NCBI RefSeq assembly: GCF_000156355.1 | Contig: NZ_GG657899.1 | Span: 175,910-239,909 of the forward strand | Direction: 5' to 3' | Length of the DNA: 64,000 nucleotides | From: Methylophaga thiooxydans DMS010 | Lineage (GTDB): Bacteria; Pseudomonadota; Gammaproteobacteria; Nitrosococcales; Methylophagaceae | In this document: positions 17,981-27,577 of the stretch, in pieces | Layout of the letters: every line of letters starts with the position of its first letter | How positions within the stretch are numbered: position 1 is the stretch's first letter | Position numbers and translations under genes: made by a program | The notes under the pieces: model-generated | Seen by the model: the letters and a program-made list of their open reading frames with translations, nothing else | The model's database searches: none | Told to the model about the DNA's origin: nothing

Positions 17981-18643
17981 TCAAAACTGTGAGTGCGGAT
18001 TAGTTAACCATGTTTGAACTTGGTGTAAATCATGCACAATCGCTTTGGGCTCACAAGCGGTCAATGTACTTTCAGCATGCGCGCCATGCGTGATACCGAG
18101 CCCATCTGCCCCAGCATTGCTGGCCATTAATAAATCAAACTCCGTATCACCAATCATGATGGTGTCGCTGCCATTGACACCAACAAAGTCCATCAATTCT
18201 GTAACCATTTGTGGGTGTGGCTTAGAGTGGCACTCATCGGCACACCGTGTCGCTACGAATAATTCTTTCAGTCCTGTTGCATCAAGTACCTTATCCAGAC
18301 CACGGCGACTTTTGCCAGTGGCAACGCCGAGGAAGATATCCTGAGCAGTCAAGTGGTGGAGTAATTCGCGAGCATTGTCGAATAAGGGGGATTGTTCAGG
18401 ATTTTTTAGCCAAATCTCACGATAACAATCGGCCAGACTTGTCCACAAAGTACTATTACCTGCCGGATATAAAGTCTGTACGGCTTCGTTGAGACCCAAA
18501 CCGATAATATGACTGATTTGCGTGTCAGTCAGTGGGGCCAGACCTAGTTTGGTAATAGCCTGACGCATGCAATTAACGATATGACCGGTTGAGTCCATTA
18601 AGGTCCCATCCCAATCGAAGATAATGAGTTGATAGTTGCTCAT
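17981..18643 (-). CDS. HAD-superfamily hydrolase, phosphoglycolate phosphatase-like
   Basis: The 220-residue protein has the HAD motifs in order: DWDGTLMDS (10-18; Asp10 nucleophile, Asp12 acid/base), VATGKS for the phosphate/lysine region (about 117-122) and MIGDTEFDLLMA for motif IV (about 161-172). The alpha-helical cap between motifs I and II puts it in the Gph/beta-phosphoglucomutase group. Substrate is not determined; phosphoglycolate or another small phosphomonoester is likely. It overlaps rluC by four bases (ATGA), an arrangement common in gammaproteobacteria. Confidence 0.9.
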   Translation of the reverse strand: MSNYQLIIFDWDGTLMDSTGHIVNCMRQAITKLGLAPLTDTQISHIIGLGLNEAVQTLYPAGNSTLWTSLADCYREIWLKNPEQSPLFDNARELLHHLTAQDIFLGVATGKSRRGLDKVLDATGLKELFVATRCADECHSKPHPQMVTELMDFVGVNGSDTIMIGDTEFDLLMASNAGADGLGITHGAHAESTLTACEPKAIVHDLHQVQTWLTNPHSQF

Positions 18644-19596
18644 GTGAGCTCCAGCTTAGTGATGACTTGCTGCAAGGCAGTGGGTAAGGGGGCTTCTAGC
18701 TGCATGGGTTCCCCGCTCACAGGATGCCGAATACCCAGGCGCCATGCATGCAAAAACAAACGTTTTAAACCGAAAGATTTTAGTGTTTTATTAAATTCAC
18801 GGTCACCGTATTTATCATCACCCGCTACTGGGTGCTGCGTCCATGCCGCATGTACCCGAATCTGGTGTGTTCGGCCGGTATACAATTTGACCTCAGTTAA
18901 CTGGGCCAGCGACAAATCTTGTTGGCGAATAAACAGGGTTTTGGCGCGCTTACCATCAGGAGTCACCTTTACCATGCGTTCGCCCGAAGACACCGTATTC
19001 TTTAATAGAGGCTGCTCTACCAATTCTTCAGCATTGGGCAAGATGCCTTTGAGAAGCGTCAGGTAGCGTTTGTCTATCTGATCGGACAACATCTGTTGCT
19101 GAAGATTGAGCAGGCTATCACGGCTTTTAGCCAACAACAGGCAACCAGACGTATCACGATCCAGACGATGCACGAGTTCCAGAAATGCTAACTCCGGTTT
19201 GATGATTCTGAAAGCCTCAATGACACCTACCTGAATTTGACTACCGGCGTGGACGGCCAAGCCTGATGGCTTGTTGAGTACCAGCATACTGTCATCTTCA
19301 AAAATGATATCCTGTAGCAGCTGCTGTCTAAGCGACTCGCTGACATGCGTTGGGGCTTCACGTTCAGCCACACGCAAGGGAGGGACTCGTACTATGTCGC
19401 CAGCTTGGATTTTATAAGTTTGCTTGATTCGGCCTTTATTGACGCGCACTTCGCCTTTGCGAATCGCGCGATAGATACGGCTTTTAGGTACACCTTTTTC
19501 CAAGGTTAAAAGAAAATTATCGATGCGCTGTCCAGCTTGCGATGGACTTATCTCGATAAATTGGACTTTTTGCGACTGCGGTTTGCTGGCTGCCAT
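18640..19596 (-). CDS. rluC: 23S rRNA pseudouridine(955/2504/2580) synthase RluC
   Basis: RluC isomerises three uridines in 23S rRNA. The 318-residue protein has an N-terminal S4 RNA-binding domain (about 23-80, GQRIDNFLL through DIVRVPPLR) and a RluA-type catalytic domain with HRLDRDTSG (143-151), Asp146 being the nucleophile. The Lys/Arg-rich N-terminus and the S4 domain separate it from RluA. It is divergent from rne, as in E. coli, with the long rne leader between them. Confidence 0.94.
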   Translation of the reverse strand: MAASKPQSQKVQFIEISPSQAGQRIDNFLLTLEKGVPKSRIYRAIRKGEVRVNKGRIKQTYKIQAGDIVRVPPLRVAEREAPTHVSESLRQQLLQDIIFEDDSMLVLNKPSGLAVHAGSQIQVGVIEAFRIIKPELAFLELVHRLDRDTSGCLLLAKSRDSLLNLQQQMLSDQIDKRYLTLLKGILPNAEELVEQPLLKNTVSSGERMVKVTPDGKRAKTLFIRQQDLSLAQLTEVKLYTGRTHQIRVHAAWTQHPVAGDDKYGDREFNKTLKSFGLKRLFLHAWRLGIRHPVSGEPMQLEAPLPTALQQVITKLELT

Positions 19597-19616
19597 AGAA
19601 TTGGTTTAATTTGAAG

Positions 19617-20115
19617 TTGCTGAGATGGCAATAGACTGCTATATTCGGACGTTGGTCCGTGCGTAAAATGAGGTCAGTATACCGACTTTTGACCACGAAG
19701 ACCTAAAAATGCGTCGCGCCCTCGGGTTGAGGTTGATGCGGCGCCCGGTAAAGAAATATGAATCGGCTGAACAGGGGTTCAGCAGGCGGACTCATCGGGA
19801 GTCCTTGAAGAACATCAGGTTCCCATGTCTTGATTGCCATCAGAATGATTAGAAAGACGCAACAGACAGGGCGACAAAGTAATTAATTAAGCGGCTGAAA
19901 AAGCCGGTATCAACGTCAGGATCGCAGAACCCTATTGCGACAAACGAAACGAAACGGGATAACTCATGAACGCCTAATGGAGGGCGCATGATGGGGAAAA
20001 ATTTTTACAATTAATTACTGAAAACAGACAGTGTCGTTCTGTATAGCCCGATTGGCTCAGCGTCCACTACAAGTGGCATGCATAGGACATGCGGACCTCA
20101 ATTTGAGGTTAATGC
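19617..20115 (+). promoter_or_regulatory. rne promoter and long structured 5' leader
   Basis: The 519 bases between rluC and rne hold no credible gene. TTGCTG (19617-19622) and TATATT (19640-19645), 17 bases apart, make a promoter, giving a leader of about 460 bases. It contains clear hairpins: GCTGAAC/GTTCAGC (19766-19783), GGACTC/GAGTCC (19788-19804), CGGCT/AGCCG (19892-19906), CCACT/AGTGG (20064-20076) with CATG/CATG next to it (20077-20091), and CCTCA/TGAGG (20096-20108). The last one contains GAGG, the probable rne ribosome binding site, eight bases from the ATG. In E. coli RNase E cuts its own long leader to control its level; the same is likely here. Confidence 0.7.
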
Positions 20116-22548
20116 ATGAAACGAATTTTAATTAACGCAACCCATGAAGAAGAGTTGCGTGTGGCAATGGTCGATGGCCAGCGCCTGTTTGATCTGGATA
20201 TTGATACGCCTTCTAGGGAACAAAAGAAAGGCAACATTTATAAAGGTAAAATTACCCGCGTAGAACCCAGTCTTGAAGCTGTTTTTGTTGAATACGGCGC
20301 CGAGCGACAAGGTTTTCTGCCGCTCAAAGAAATTTCAAAAAGCTACTTTAAAAAGCGCGAAAATGGTGATGACTCTAGTGGCCGTTTTAACGTGCAAGAT
20401 GTCTTGTCAGTGGGACAGGAACTGGTCGTTCAGATTGAAAAAGAAGAGCGCGGTAACAAAGGCGCAGCTTTAACGACCTTCATCAGCCTGGCCGGCCGTT
20501 ATCTGGTCTTGATGCCAAATAGTCCGCGTGCAGGTGGCATATCACGCCGTATCGAAGGCGATGATCGGGCTGAGTTGCAAGATGCTCTACGTCAATTGGA
20601 AGTGCCTGAAGGCATGGGCATGATTGTGCGTACCGCGGGTGTTGGAAAACAGACAGAAGAACTGCAGTGGGACCTGGAATACCTTGTTCAGTTGTGGACA
20701 GCTATTGATGTTGCTACGAAAGACCGCAGTGCACCGTTTTTGGTCTATCAGGAAAGCAATATCATCATTCGTGCTTTGCGTGATTACTTGCGCAAAGACA
20801 TTGGCGAGATTCTGGTCGATTCGCCTGAGGTTTACCAAACAGGTTATGACTTCATGCGCATGGTGATGCCGCATGAACTAAGTAAATTCAAGCTATACCA
20901 AGACAAAGTTCCGCTTTTTACCCGCTATCAAGTCGAAAGTCAGATTGAAAGTGCGTTCCGTCATGAAGTACGTCTGCCATCAGGTGGCGCATTAGTGATC
21001 GACCCGACGGAAGCGTTGATTTCTATCGACGTGAACTCAGCACGCGCCAATAAAGGCGGTGACATTGAAGAGACTGCGTTAAACACCAACCTAGAAGCGG
21101 CGGAAGAAATTGCACGTCAATTGCGCCTGCGTGATTTGGGTGGTCTGGTAGTGATTGACTTCATTGATATGGGGCCAAGTCGTAATCAGCGTGAAGTTGA
21201 AAACCGTCTGCGTGAACACTTAAAAGCTGACCGTGCACGCGTGCAGGTCGGTCGTATTTCACGTTTTGGTCTGTTGGAAATGTCACGTCAACGATTACGT
21301 CCGGCGTTGGGAGAAGCACATCAGGAGATCTGCCCGCGTTGCGCCGGTCTTGGCCATGTTCGTGGCGTTGAATCATTAGGCCTGGCGGTATTACGTCTGG
21401 TCGAAGAAGAAGCGACAAAAGATCGTATTACGCAGTTAGTAGTTCAACTCCCGGTACCTGTTGCAACGTTTATTCTCAATGATAAACGTATGCAGGTTGA
21501 AGCCGTTGAGCAGCGCCACAGCGTCAAAATCGTGCTGATTCCAAATCCTCATCTAGATACGCCGCATTATGAGATTGAGCGCATTAAAGATGGCAATGTG
21601 AAAAGTGAAGTCAGTCACCAGATGATTTCATCCCCCGATCAGGAAACACCAGTTGTTTTGCGTGATAAACCTGTGTTGGAGCAACCCGCAGTGACAGGCA
21701 TTTCGCCGGCAGCGCCCGCACCCGTTGTCAATAAGCGTGAGCAGGAACAGGAGAAAAAACCTAGTCTGCTCAAACGTCTGATGAATGTGCTGACGGGCAA
21801 AGCTGAAGAGGAAGAAACTATCGAGACACCAAAGACTGAGCAAAAATCAGAGCAAGACACGACGAAACGTTCTCAGAATCGTCGTAGTCGTGGTGGTCGC
21901 AATAATAATGGCGGCAACAATAGTAATAATGCTGAGCGTCGTAAGCCTCGTCGTCGTAATGAGAAAGCGCCAGAAACGGCAGAGGCTGAAGAAAAGCAGC
22001 AGCCTGCAACACCGAATAAGCCAAAAACAGCGGAAGGTGAAGAAAATAAGCCACGTAGTAACAATGGCAGACGTTCTCGCCGTGGTGGCCGTCGTCGTCG
22101 TCCACGTCCAGACAATGCGGATAATGCTGTTAAAAATGAGACGGATAAAGGTAATGTTATTCCGACACCGAAACCGGAAGTCGATGGTAATGCGGTGCCG
22201 TCACCAGAACCAGAGGTGAACGGTAATCTCATCAAGCCGGACAAAGAACCGGAAATTGATGGTAACAAGGTGCCAGCTAATAAGCCGAAGCGGACACGGT
22301 CTTCGAGTGGTAGTAGTAACCGTCGTCGCCGTCCGAGCGAAAAAGATAAGGCTGAAGCAGCGAGTGCCGCTGAGAAAAAACAGGCTCAAGCAGGCGAAGA
22401 AAAACAGCCGGCGCCGAGTGAAAGTAATAAACAAGCTAAGCCGAAAAACGAAGCAAAAGTAGAAAAAAAATCCGCATCGGATGATAATGGCAATCAAGAC
22501 AAAGCCAAAACCGAAGCGAGTGCTAAAACACATGCCCAGGAAGAGTAA
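20116..22548 (+). CDS. rne: Ribonuclease E
   Basis: RNase E starts most mRNA decay and processes rRNA and tRNA at the inner membrane. The catalytic half (about 1-500) has the S1 domain (about 37-120), metal-binding Asp305 (SIDVNSA) and Asp348 (VIDFIDM), and the zinc-link CPRC (406-409) for tetramer formation. The 810-residue length is shorter than in E. coli because the C-terminal half is compact. That half is disordered, with several Arg-rich RNA-binding blocks (about 592-620, 645-665 and 725-745) and an acidic/proline segment with a repeated GN-centred unit at about 679-729. A 17-base overlap leads into the next gene. The degradosome-binding sites of E. coli cannot be matched by eye. Confidence 0.95.
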   Translation: MKRILINATHEEELRVAMVDGQRLFDLDIDTPSREQKKGNIYKGKITRVEPSLEAVFVEYGAERQGFLPLKEISKSYFKKRENGDDSSGRFNVQDVLSVGQELVVQIEKEERGNKGAALTTFISLAGRYLVLMPNSPRAGGISRRIEGDDRAELQDALRQLEVPEGMGMIVRTAGVGKQTEELQWDLEYLVQLWTAIDVATKDRSAPFLVYQESNIIIRALRDYLRKDIGEILVDSPEVYQTGYDFMRMVMPHELSKFKLYQDKVPLFTRYQVESQIESAFRHEVRLPSGGALVIDPTEALISIDVNSARANKGGDIEETALNTNLEAAEEIARQLRLRDLGGLVVIDFIDMGPSRNQREVENRLREHLKADRARVQVGRISRFGLLEMSRQRLRPALGEAHQEICPRCAGLGHVRGVESLGLAVLRLVEEEATKDRITQLVVQLPVPVATFILNDKRMQVEAVEQRHSVKIVLIPNPHLDTPHYEIERIKDGNVKSEVSHQMISSPDQETPVVLRDKPVLEQPAVTGISPAAPAPVVNKREQEQEKKPSLLKRLMNVLTGKAEEEETIETPKTEQKSEQDTTKRSQNRRSRGGRNNNGGNNSNNAERRKPRRRNEKAPETAEAEEKQQPATPNKPKTAEGEENKPRSNNGRRSRRGGRRRRPRPDNADNAVKNETDKGNVIPTPKPEVDGNAVPSPEPEVNGNLIKPDKEPEIDGNKVPANKPKRTRSSSGSSNRRRRPSEKDKAEAASAAEKKQAQAGEEKQPAPSESNKQAKPKNEAKVEKKSASDDNGNQDKAKTEASAKTHAQEE

Positions 22549-22825
22549 TATTCCATCTACCGATCTGCTGGCCTTAATCGGCCAGCAGGTAACGTATCAC
22601 CAACATCGTTGTGAAATTATTGAGTTATTGGATGATTGTGAGCTGGTCTTGCAAGTATTGGAAGATGACCACAATATTCAGCCAACGCAATATGGAGAAG
22701 GGCATCGGACGGTGCCAAAAACCTATACCTTGCCGGTGTTTGATGGCGAAGGTGACTTGCATGCCGAATTAGTGGCAGCCGGTTTAGATAAGTTACTCAG
22801 CAAACACCTGTCGAACTTCAATTAA
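22532..22825 (+). CDS. Hypothetical protein downstream of rne
   Basis: I do not recognise the family. The 97-residue product has a basic start (MPRKSN) and then an acidic, soluble domain with a short strand-rich pattern ([21 protein letters not shown]) and a C-terminal helix. No signal peptide, membrane segment or known motif is visible. The ATG at 22532 lies inside the 3' end of rne (17-base overlap), so translation is probably coupled to rne. A frame open further upstream from 22481 would lie wholly inside rne and is less likely. The 3' end overlaps kdsB on the other strand by 33 bases. Confidence 0.75.
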   Translation: MPRKSNIPSTDLLALIGQQVTYHQHRCEIIELLDDCELVLQVLEDDHNIQPTQYGEGHRTVPKTYTLPVFDGEGDLHAELVAAGLDKLLSKHLSNFN

Positions 22826-23548
22826 GTCTGCTTCAGTATCAACACCATGTCCGGCACTTATCAGTGCCTCTGACATATGAATCTTGTTGCCGTGAAACAA
22901 GGTTCTTAATTGTTCCAATGACTCTTCTGTCTCTAAAAAGCACGGTGTCATATCTGCATATGATTTGAGAAAGCTCGCACGGTAACCATACAGACCGATA
23001 TGACGGTAGTGCGGTAGCTCTTCGGGTAAAGGCTTATCTTGATCAAAATGATCTCGCATCCACGGAATAGGGGCGCGACTGAAATATAAGGCATAGCCTT
23101 GCGCATCCATCACCACTTTGACTACGTTTGGATCAAACACCTGTTTTTGTTGTTTAATACGGCTGAAAAGCGATGCCATATCTGCCTGTGGATACTCGGC
23201 TAAATCAGCGGCTACCTGATTAATCAATAGTGCCGGCAGGCACGGTTCATCGCCTTGAACGTTGATGACAATATCGTCATCTGCAAAGCCACGAAGTGTG
23301 GCGACTTCTGCTAGACGATCTGTGCCCGAGCGATGATCAGCCGCAGTCATACAGACATCGGCGCCGAAGTGTGACGCCACCTGCTCAATCCGTTCATCAT
23401 CTGTGGCAATGATCACGCTATCGGCATCACTCTCCGAAGCACGTTCATAGACATGCTGAATCATCGGTTTACCGGCAATATCCAGTAAAGGCTTACCTGG
23501 TAATCGGCTTGATGCATAGCGCGCAGGAATGACGATTTTGAAAGCCAT
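22793..23548 (-). CDS. kdsB: 3-deoxy-manno-octulosonate cytidylyltransferase
   Basis: KdsB activates Kdo as CMP-Kdo for lipid A inner-core assembly. The 251-residue protein opens with the nucleotide-binding PARYASSRLPGKPL (6-19) and has NVQGDEPCLP (about 96-105) and the FSRAPIPWMRD segment typical of the family. It is the last gene of the minus-strand set msbA-lpxK-Trm112-kdsB; its ATG comes directly after the Trm112 stop. Confidence 0.97.
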   Translation of the reverse strand: MAFKIVIPARYASSRLPGKPLLDIAGKPMIQHVYERASESDADSVIIATDDERIEQVASHFGADVCMTAADHRSGTDRLAEVATLRGFADDDIVINVQGDEPCLPALLINQVAADLAEYPQADMASLFSRIKQQKQVFDPNVVKVVMDAQGYALYFSRAPIPWMRDHFDQDKPLPEELPHYRHIGLYGYRASFLKSYADMTPCFLETEESLEQLRTLFHGNKIHMSEALISAGHGVDTEADLIEVRQVFAE

Positions 23549-23728
23549 TTATACCTCTTCGTCTACGGCAAGCTCGCGCGCTTCTTCGGTAAGCATCACA
23601 GGAATAGCATCGCGCACCGGGTACGCTAAACGACAACCTTTGCAAACCAATTCCTGCTTCACTTTGAGATAGGCCAAACTGCCTTTACAAGAAGGGCAGG
23701 CAAGAATTTCGAGTAACGTATTATCCAT
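23549..23728 (-). CDS. Trm112 family protein (YcaR-like)
   Basis: This 59-residue protein has two CxxC pairs, CPSC (11-14) and CKGC (29-32), in a short zinc-ribbon-like fold, and the family motif [12 protein letters not shown] (35-46). In eukaryotes Trm112 activates several methyltransferases. The bacterial proteins of this type, nearly always between lpxK and kdsB, have no settled function. Its start overlaps the 3' end of lpxK by eight bases and its stop touches the kdsB start, so it is part of the same operon. Confidence 0.93.
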   Translation of the reverse strand: MDNTLLEILACPSCKGSLAYLKVKQELVCKGCRLAYPVRDAIPVMLTEEARELAVDEEV

Positions 23729-24704
23729 TAGCTGGATCCTTTATTTTCTTTATAATCGCTTGAATCAGACTGTCATCGAGACGCGCTGAAACCGGTAAAT
23801 ACCAGTGATTTTTTTGTGCATATGGCTGGCATTTTACCGCATCTTTCTCTGTCATCAGAAGCGGTAAGTCATTGGCAAAGTTTACATCGCTGGCCTTAAA
23901 CGCATGGTGGTCGTCAAACGCATGGGGATGAACAATCATTTTATAGTCACACAACAGATCAAAAAAGCGTTGCGGATGACCAATGCCTGCCATCGCGTGG
24001 ATCTCTTTTCCGGCAAAAGCATCCAAAGGCATGCGTTGGTCGGGATGAGCAAGGTTTATCCATTCCTCTGCAACTAATTGCATTTGATAACACGGGTTTG
24101 ATTCTCCACCGTTATAGATCACAAAGTCGACAGAGCTCAGTCGTGACATTGGTTCACGCAATGGTCCTGCGGGGAGACAGAGTTTATTACCAAACCGCCG
24201 CGAGCCATCAACAAGGGTAATTTCTATATCACGTTGCAAAGCGTAATGTTGCAGACCATCATCTGAAATAATCACGTCACAATGATGTTGGCTTAATAGA
24301 TGTACCGCAGCCTGACTGCGATTGGGGTCAACGACTACCGGACATTGTGTTCTGCGACAAATTAATAATGGCTCGTCACCCGAGTGACTCGCGTTGCTGT
24401 CCGGCGAGACGTCTAACGGGTAGATGGGGGAATGGCCACCATAGCCACGGCTGATAATGCCCGGTTGAAAGCCTGCCTGTTTAAGTTGCTCAGCCAGCCA
24501 GATAACAAAGGGTGTCTTGCCTGTACCACCGATACTGATATTACCGACAATGATCACGGGCACAGGCATCTTGTGGCGTGTCAGTAGGTCACGTTGATAG
24601 GCTTGCTTACGAACAAAAATAACGAGACGGTAGAGGAAGCTTAACGGCAATAACAACCAGCGTAGCGGATGTGTTTGATACCAACTGTCAGTCAACCACC
24701 GCAT
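23721..24704 (-). CDS. lpxK: Tetraacyldisaccharide 4'-kinase
   Basis: LpxK phosphorylates the 4' position of the lipid A disaccharide precursor at the inner membrane. The 327-residue protein has an N-terminal membrane-associated helix (about 14-31), the Walker A motif GGTGKT (59-64) and [11 protein letters not shown] (about 144-154), which is specific to LpxK. It starts eight bases after msbA ends, and overlaps the Trm112 gene. Confidence 0.96.
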   Translation of the reverse strand: MRWLTDSWYQTHPLRWLLLPLSFLYRLVIFVRKQAYQRDLLTRHKMPVPVIIVGNISIGGTGKTPFVIWLAEQLKQAGFQPGIISRGYGGHSPIYPLDVSPDSNASHSGDEPLLICRRTQCPVVVDPNRSQAAVHLLSQHHCDVIISDDGLQHYALQRDIEITLVDGSRRFGNKLCLPAGPLREPMSRLSSVDFVIYNGGESNPCYQMQLVAEEWINLAHPDQRMPLDAFAGKEIHAMAGIGHPQRFFDLLCDYKMIVHPHAFDDHHAFKASDVNFANDLPLLMTEKDAVKCQPYAQKNHWYLPVSARLDDSLIQAIIKKIKDPANG

Positions 24705-24712
24705 GACAACGA

Positions 24713-26467
24713 TTACTGTTCCTGAAATTGTAAACGATGCAATTCAGCGTAATGCGCGCCTTTCGCTAACAGTTCTGAATGAGTCCCCATTTCTAAAATC
24801 TCACCGTTATGCATCACCACTATTAAATCAGCTTTTTCGATGGTCGATAAGCGATGCGCAATGACCAGCGTAGTGCGTTGTTGCATCAGTGTTTCTAACG
24901 CCGCCTGTATGTGGCGCTCTGCTTCTGAGTCTAAGGCTGAGGTGGCTTCATCGAGAATAAGAATAGGCGCGTTACGCAGTAATGCACGAGCAATGGCCAA
25001 TCGTTGGCGCTGCCCCCCCGACAGAAGTACACCATTCTCACCCACTTGGGTGTGTAAGCCGTCAGGTAAGCGTTGAATAAAGTCCCAGGCATGGGCAGAT
25101 TTGGCAGCCTCAATAATCATTTCTTCGCTGACTTCTTCAGCTTGGCCGTAACTGATGTTATTTGCAATCGTATCGTTGAATAATACGACTTGCTGGTTCA
25201 CCAGTGAAATTTGACGGCGCAGATCGGCCAGCTTGAGCTGTTTGATGTCAAAACCATCAATGCTAATTTCGCCAGACTGGATATTATAGAAACGTGCTAA
25301 TAAGCTGACTAAGGTAGTTTTCCCGCTTCCTGAGTGCCCGACAAAGGCGACAGTTTGTCCGGCTTTGGCTTCGACGCTGACACTATCGAGAACGTTGCCT
25401 TTATCATCACTGTAGCTGAAACTAACGTCTTTATATTCAATATGACCTTCGGCACGCTCAAGACTTAATTGACCGTCATCAACCTCAGGTCTCTCATCCA
25501 ATAGCTTAAAGATACTTTCGGCTGCGGCCACACCAGCCTGTAATTTGGCATTAACCTTGGTTAAACGTTTCAGTGGGGTTAATAACATCATCATCGCAGT
25601 AATAAACGAGATAAAGCCACCAACCGTTATTTTTTCCAGCATTTCTGGCAGCGTGGCTATGTATATTACCAATGCCAGACCTACTGCTGCGATCAATGCT
25701 GTTAACGGCTGACTGATGGCATCGGTAGCGATCTTTTTCATTTGCTGGCGGCGGTTGCCCTGATTGACCTTATCAAAACGTTTGCTTTCATACTCCTGAC
25801 CACCAAATGTTTTAATCTCGCGGTGACCTTCAATAATTTCACCGGAAACATGACTCACATTGCCCATGGAGTTCTGGATATTTTTACTGATTCGGCGAAA
25901 ACGGATGCTGACGAAATACACCAATAGAGCAATAAACGGCACCGTGATTAGGATGAATAAAGACAAAAATCCGTTGAGATAAAACATCCACGCCAGAAGC
26001 CCGATGATAGTCAGGCTGTCACGAATAATGGTGAGCACTGCGTCTGTGGCTGCGCTGGCAACTTGTTCAACATCATAGAGCAGTTTGGACATCAACTGCC
26101 CAGAGGTACTGTGGTCGTAAAAGCTCGCCGGTAATACCAGTAGCTTGTTAAACATTTCTTCACGTAAAGTTTTGATGACATTACGTGAAATCCAACCAAG
26201 GCCATAGGTGGTAAAAAAGTCAGCGAGACCACGAATGATAAACAGGCCAATAATCGCAAACGGGATCAGCCTGATGATATCAGGATCACGCTCAACGAAG
26301 CTGCCATCCATAAGTGGTTTCATCAACGCAGCGACACCGGTTTCGGTAGCGGCGTAAACAATCATTGTTAGCACTACGGCACTAAATGCCAGCCAATAGG
26401 GTTTCACATAGCGTAGTAGGCGCTTGTACAGTTGTACTGCGCTTATCTCGACACTGTTTTCTGTCAT
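24713..26467 (-). CDS. msbA: Lipid A/phospholipid flippase MsbA
   Basis: MsbA is an ABC half-transporter that flips lipid A-core across the inner membrane as a homodimer. The 584-residue protein has six membrane helices (about 20-315) and one nucleotide-binding domain with Walker A GHSGSGKT (377-384), signature LSGGQ, Walker B ILILDEATSALD and the switch histidine in IAHRLS. Its placement directly before lpxK and after exbD is a standard gammaproteobacterial cluster and supports the lipid A role over a generic exporter. The start overlaps the exbD stop by four bases. Confidence 0.95.
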   Translation of the reverse strand: MTENSVEISAVQLYKRLLRYVKPYWLAFSAVVLTMIVYAATETGVAALMKPLMDGSFVERDPDIIRLIPFAIIGLFIIRGLADFFTTYGLGWISRNVIKTLREEMFNKLLVLPASFYDHSTSGQLMSKLLYDVEQVASAATDAVLTIIRDSLTIIGLLAWMFYLNGFLSLFILITVPFIALLVYFVSIRFRRISKNIQNSMGNVSHVSGEIIEGHREIKTFGGQEYESKRFDKVNQGNRRQQMKKIATDAISQPLTALIAAVGLALVIYIATLPEMLEKITVGGFISFITAMMMLLTPLKRLTKVNAKLQAGVAAAESIFKLLDERPEVDDGQLSLERAEGHIEYKDVSFSYSDDKGNVLDSVSVEAKAGQTVAFVGHSGSGKTTLVSLLARFYNIQSGEISIDGFDIKQLKLADLRRQISLVNQQVVLFNDTIANNISYGQAEEVSEEMIIEAAKSAHAWDFIQRLPDGLHTQVGENGVLLSGGQRQRLAIARALLRNAPILILDEATSALDSEAERHIQAALETLMQQRTTLVIAHRLSTIEKADLIVVMHNGEILEMGTHSELLAKGAHYAELHRLQFQEQ

Positions 26468-26889
26468 GGAGTCTCTTGTTTGGTTTGTCTGGTCGCCAAT
26501 GTTAGTTTGGTGTAGCCAAGCTGTTGAGCAGTATCCATCGCGGTAACGATATGTTGATATTCAGCATTGGCGTCAGCGCTGATAATGATATGAGGATCGT
26601 CACGCTCTCCCACTACACGCTTCAGGACGCTTGTTAAAATCTCCCTGCTGACCACCGGCAAAGATTCTTCATTGACAAGAAATTGTCCATCGGCCTGAAT
26701 CACGATATCAACTGGCTTATCCTGTTCGACCATCGCTTCACCCGTCGCTTCCGGCAGATTGACTTTGAGTGAGCTTTCACGGATGAAGCTGGTTGATACC
26801 ATAAAAAACAGCAACAACAGAAAGACGACGTCAATCATCGGGGTCAGATTGACATCAGGATCCTCAGACCGTTGTGGTGATAGATTCAC
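26464..26889 (-). CDS. exbD: ExbD/TolR family energy-transducing membrane protein
   Basis: The 141-residue protein has a short cytoplasmic N-terminus, one membrane helix (about 17-37) with the conserved proton-path Asp20 (TPMIDVVF), and a periplasmic domain. With the ExbB/TolQ-like protein it uses the proton gradient to drive an outer-membrane or periplasmic partner. The start is a GTG at 26889 with AGGAA seven bases upstream; no in-frame ATG would preserve the N-terminus. It overlaps exbB by 26 bases. TonB or TolA partners are not in the window, and this msbA-linked pair is often of unknown target. Confidence 0.92.
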   Translation of the reverse strand: MNLSPQRSEDPDVNLTPMIDVVFLLLLFFMVSTSFIRESSLKVNLPEATGEAMVEQDKPVDIVIQADGQFLVNEESLPVVSREILTSVLKRVVGERDDPHIIISADANAEYQHIVTAMDTAQQLGYTKLTLATRQTKQETP

Positions 26890-27520
26890 GTCTTACTTCC
26901 TCATCAGGATCAAATTGACGATCACCGTGCAGAATTTCGATTAACTGCATGGCTTGTTCTTCCATGCCCACCACGAGTTTACTGATTTTACCGCGGAAAT
27001 AACGATAGAAAATCAGGCTGGGAATGGCGACGACTAAGCCTGTTGCGGTGGTGATTAAGGCTTCAGAAATACCGCCAGCCAGTGTTTCCGGGTTGCCTAC
27101 GCCCTCAGCGGTGATCACGGCGAAGACTTTAATCATGCCGATAACTGTTCCGAGCAAGCCAATCAGTGGTGAAATCGCAGCGACGGTTCCAAGCGTATTG
27201 AGGTTTCGCTCTAAAGCGACAGTGACATGTCGACCAATATCTTCGATGCTTTCCTTGGTAATTTCGCGTGAGCTGTTTCGGTTTATCAGGCCGGAAGCGA
27301 GAATTTGACCCAATGGTGAATTCGCTTGTAAGGCTTTGATGCGGCTGGCATCGACCTGTTTATATTTCAGCCATTGCCAGATTTGCGTAACCAGCTCCGG
27401 TGGCGCAATACGTTTTTGTTGTAGGCTCCAAAAACGTTCAGCGATGATGGCAATCGAAATTACCGAACAAATGAACAGCGGTATCATTAACCAACCGCCA
27501 GCTTTAAACAATTCCAGCAT
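26864..27520 (-). CDS. exbB: MotA/TolQ/ExbB proton channel family protein
   Basis: The 218-residue protein has three membrane helices: one near the N-terminus (about 10-28) and two after a cytoplasmic loop (about 110-130 and 150-175), with the family motif TVIGMIKVF (about 126-134). It forms the ring around ExbD in the proton-driven motor. It is the first gene of the exbB-exbD-msbA-lpxK-Trm112-kdsB run and is separated from comEC by 57 bases. Confidence 0.93.
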   Translation of the reverse strand: MLELFKAGGWLMIPLFICSVISIAIIAERFWSLQQKRIAPPELVTQIWQWLKYKQVDASRIKALQANSPLGQILASGLINRNSSREITKESIEDIGRHVTVALERNLNTLGTVAAISPLIGLLGTVIGMIKVFAVITAEGVGNPETLAGGISEALITTATGLVVAIPSLIFYRYFRGKISKLVVGMEEQAMQLIEILHGDRQFDPDEEVRRESITTTV

Positions 27521-27577
27521 GATAGTTCAGTCTCTGTTGTTTAAATTAGACAGCGCTCATGATACGTGAAAATGACG

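Noticed and set aside
21628-22533. Long open frames on the minus strand and in a second plus frame across the rne tail
   Set aside because: They are low-complexity by-products of the Arg/Glu/Lys-rich codons of the RNase E tail, with no conserved domains or ribosome binding sites.
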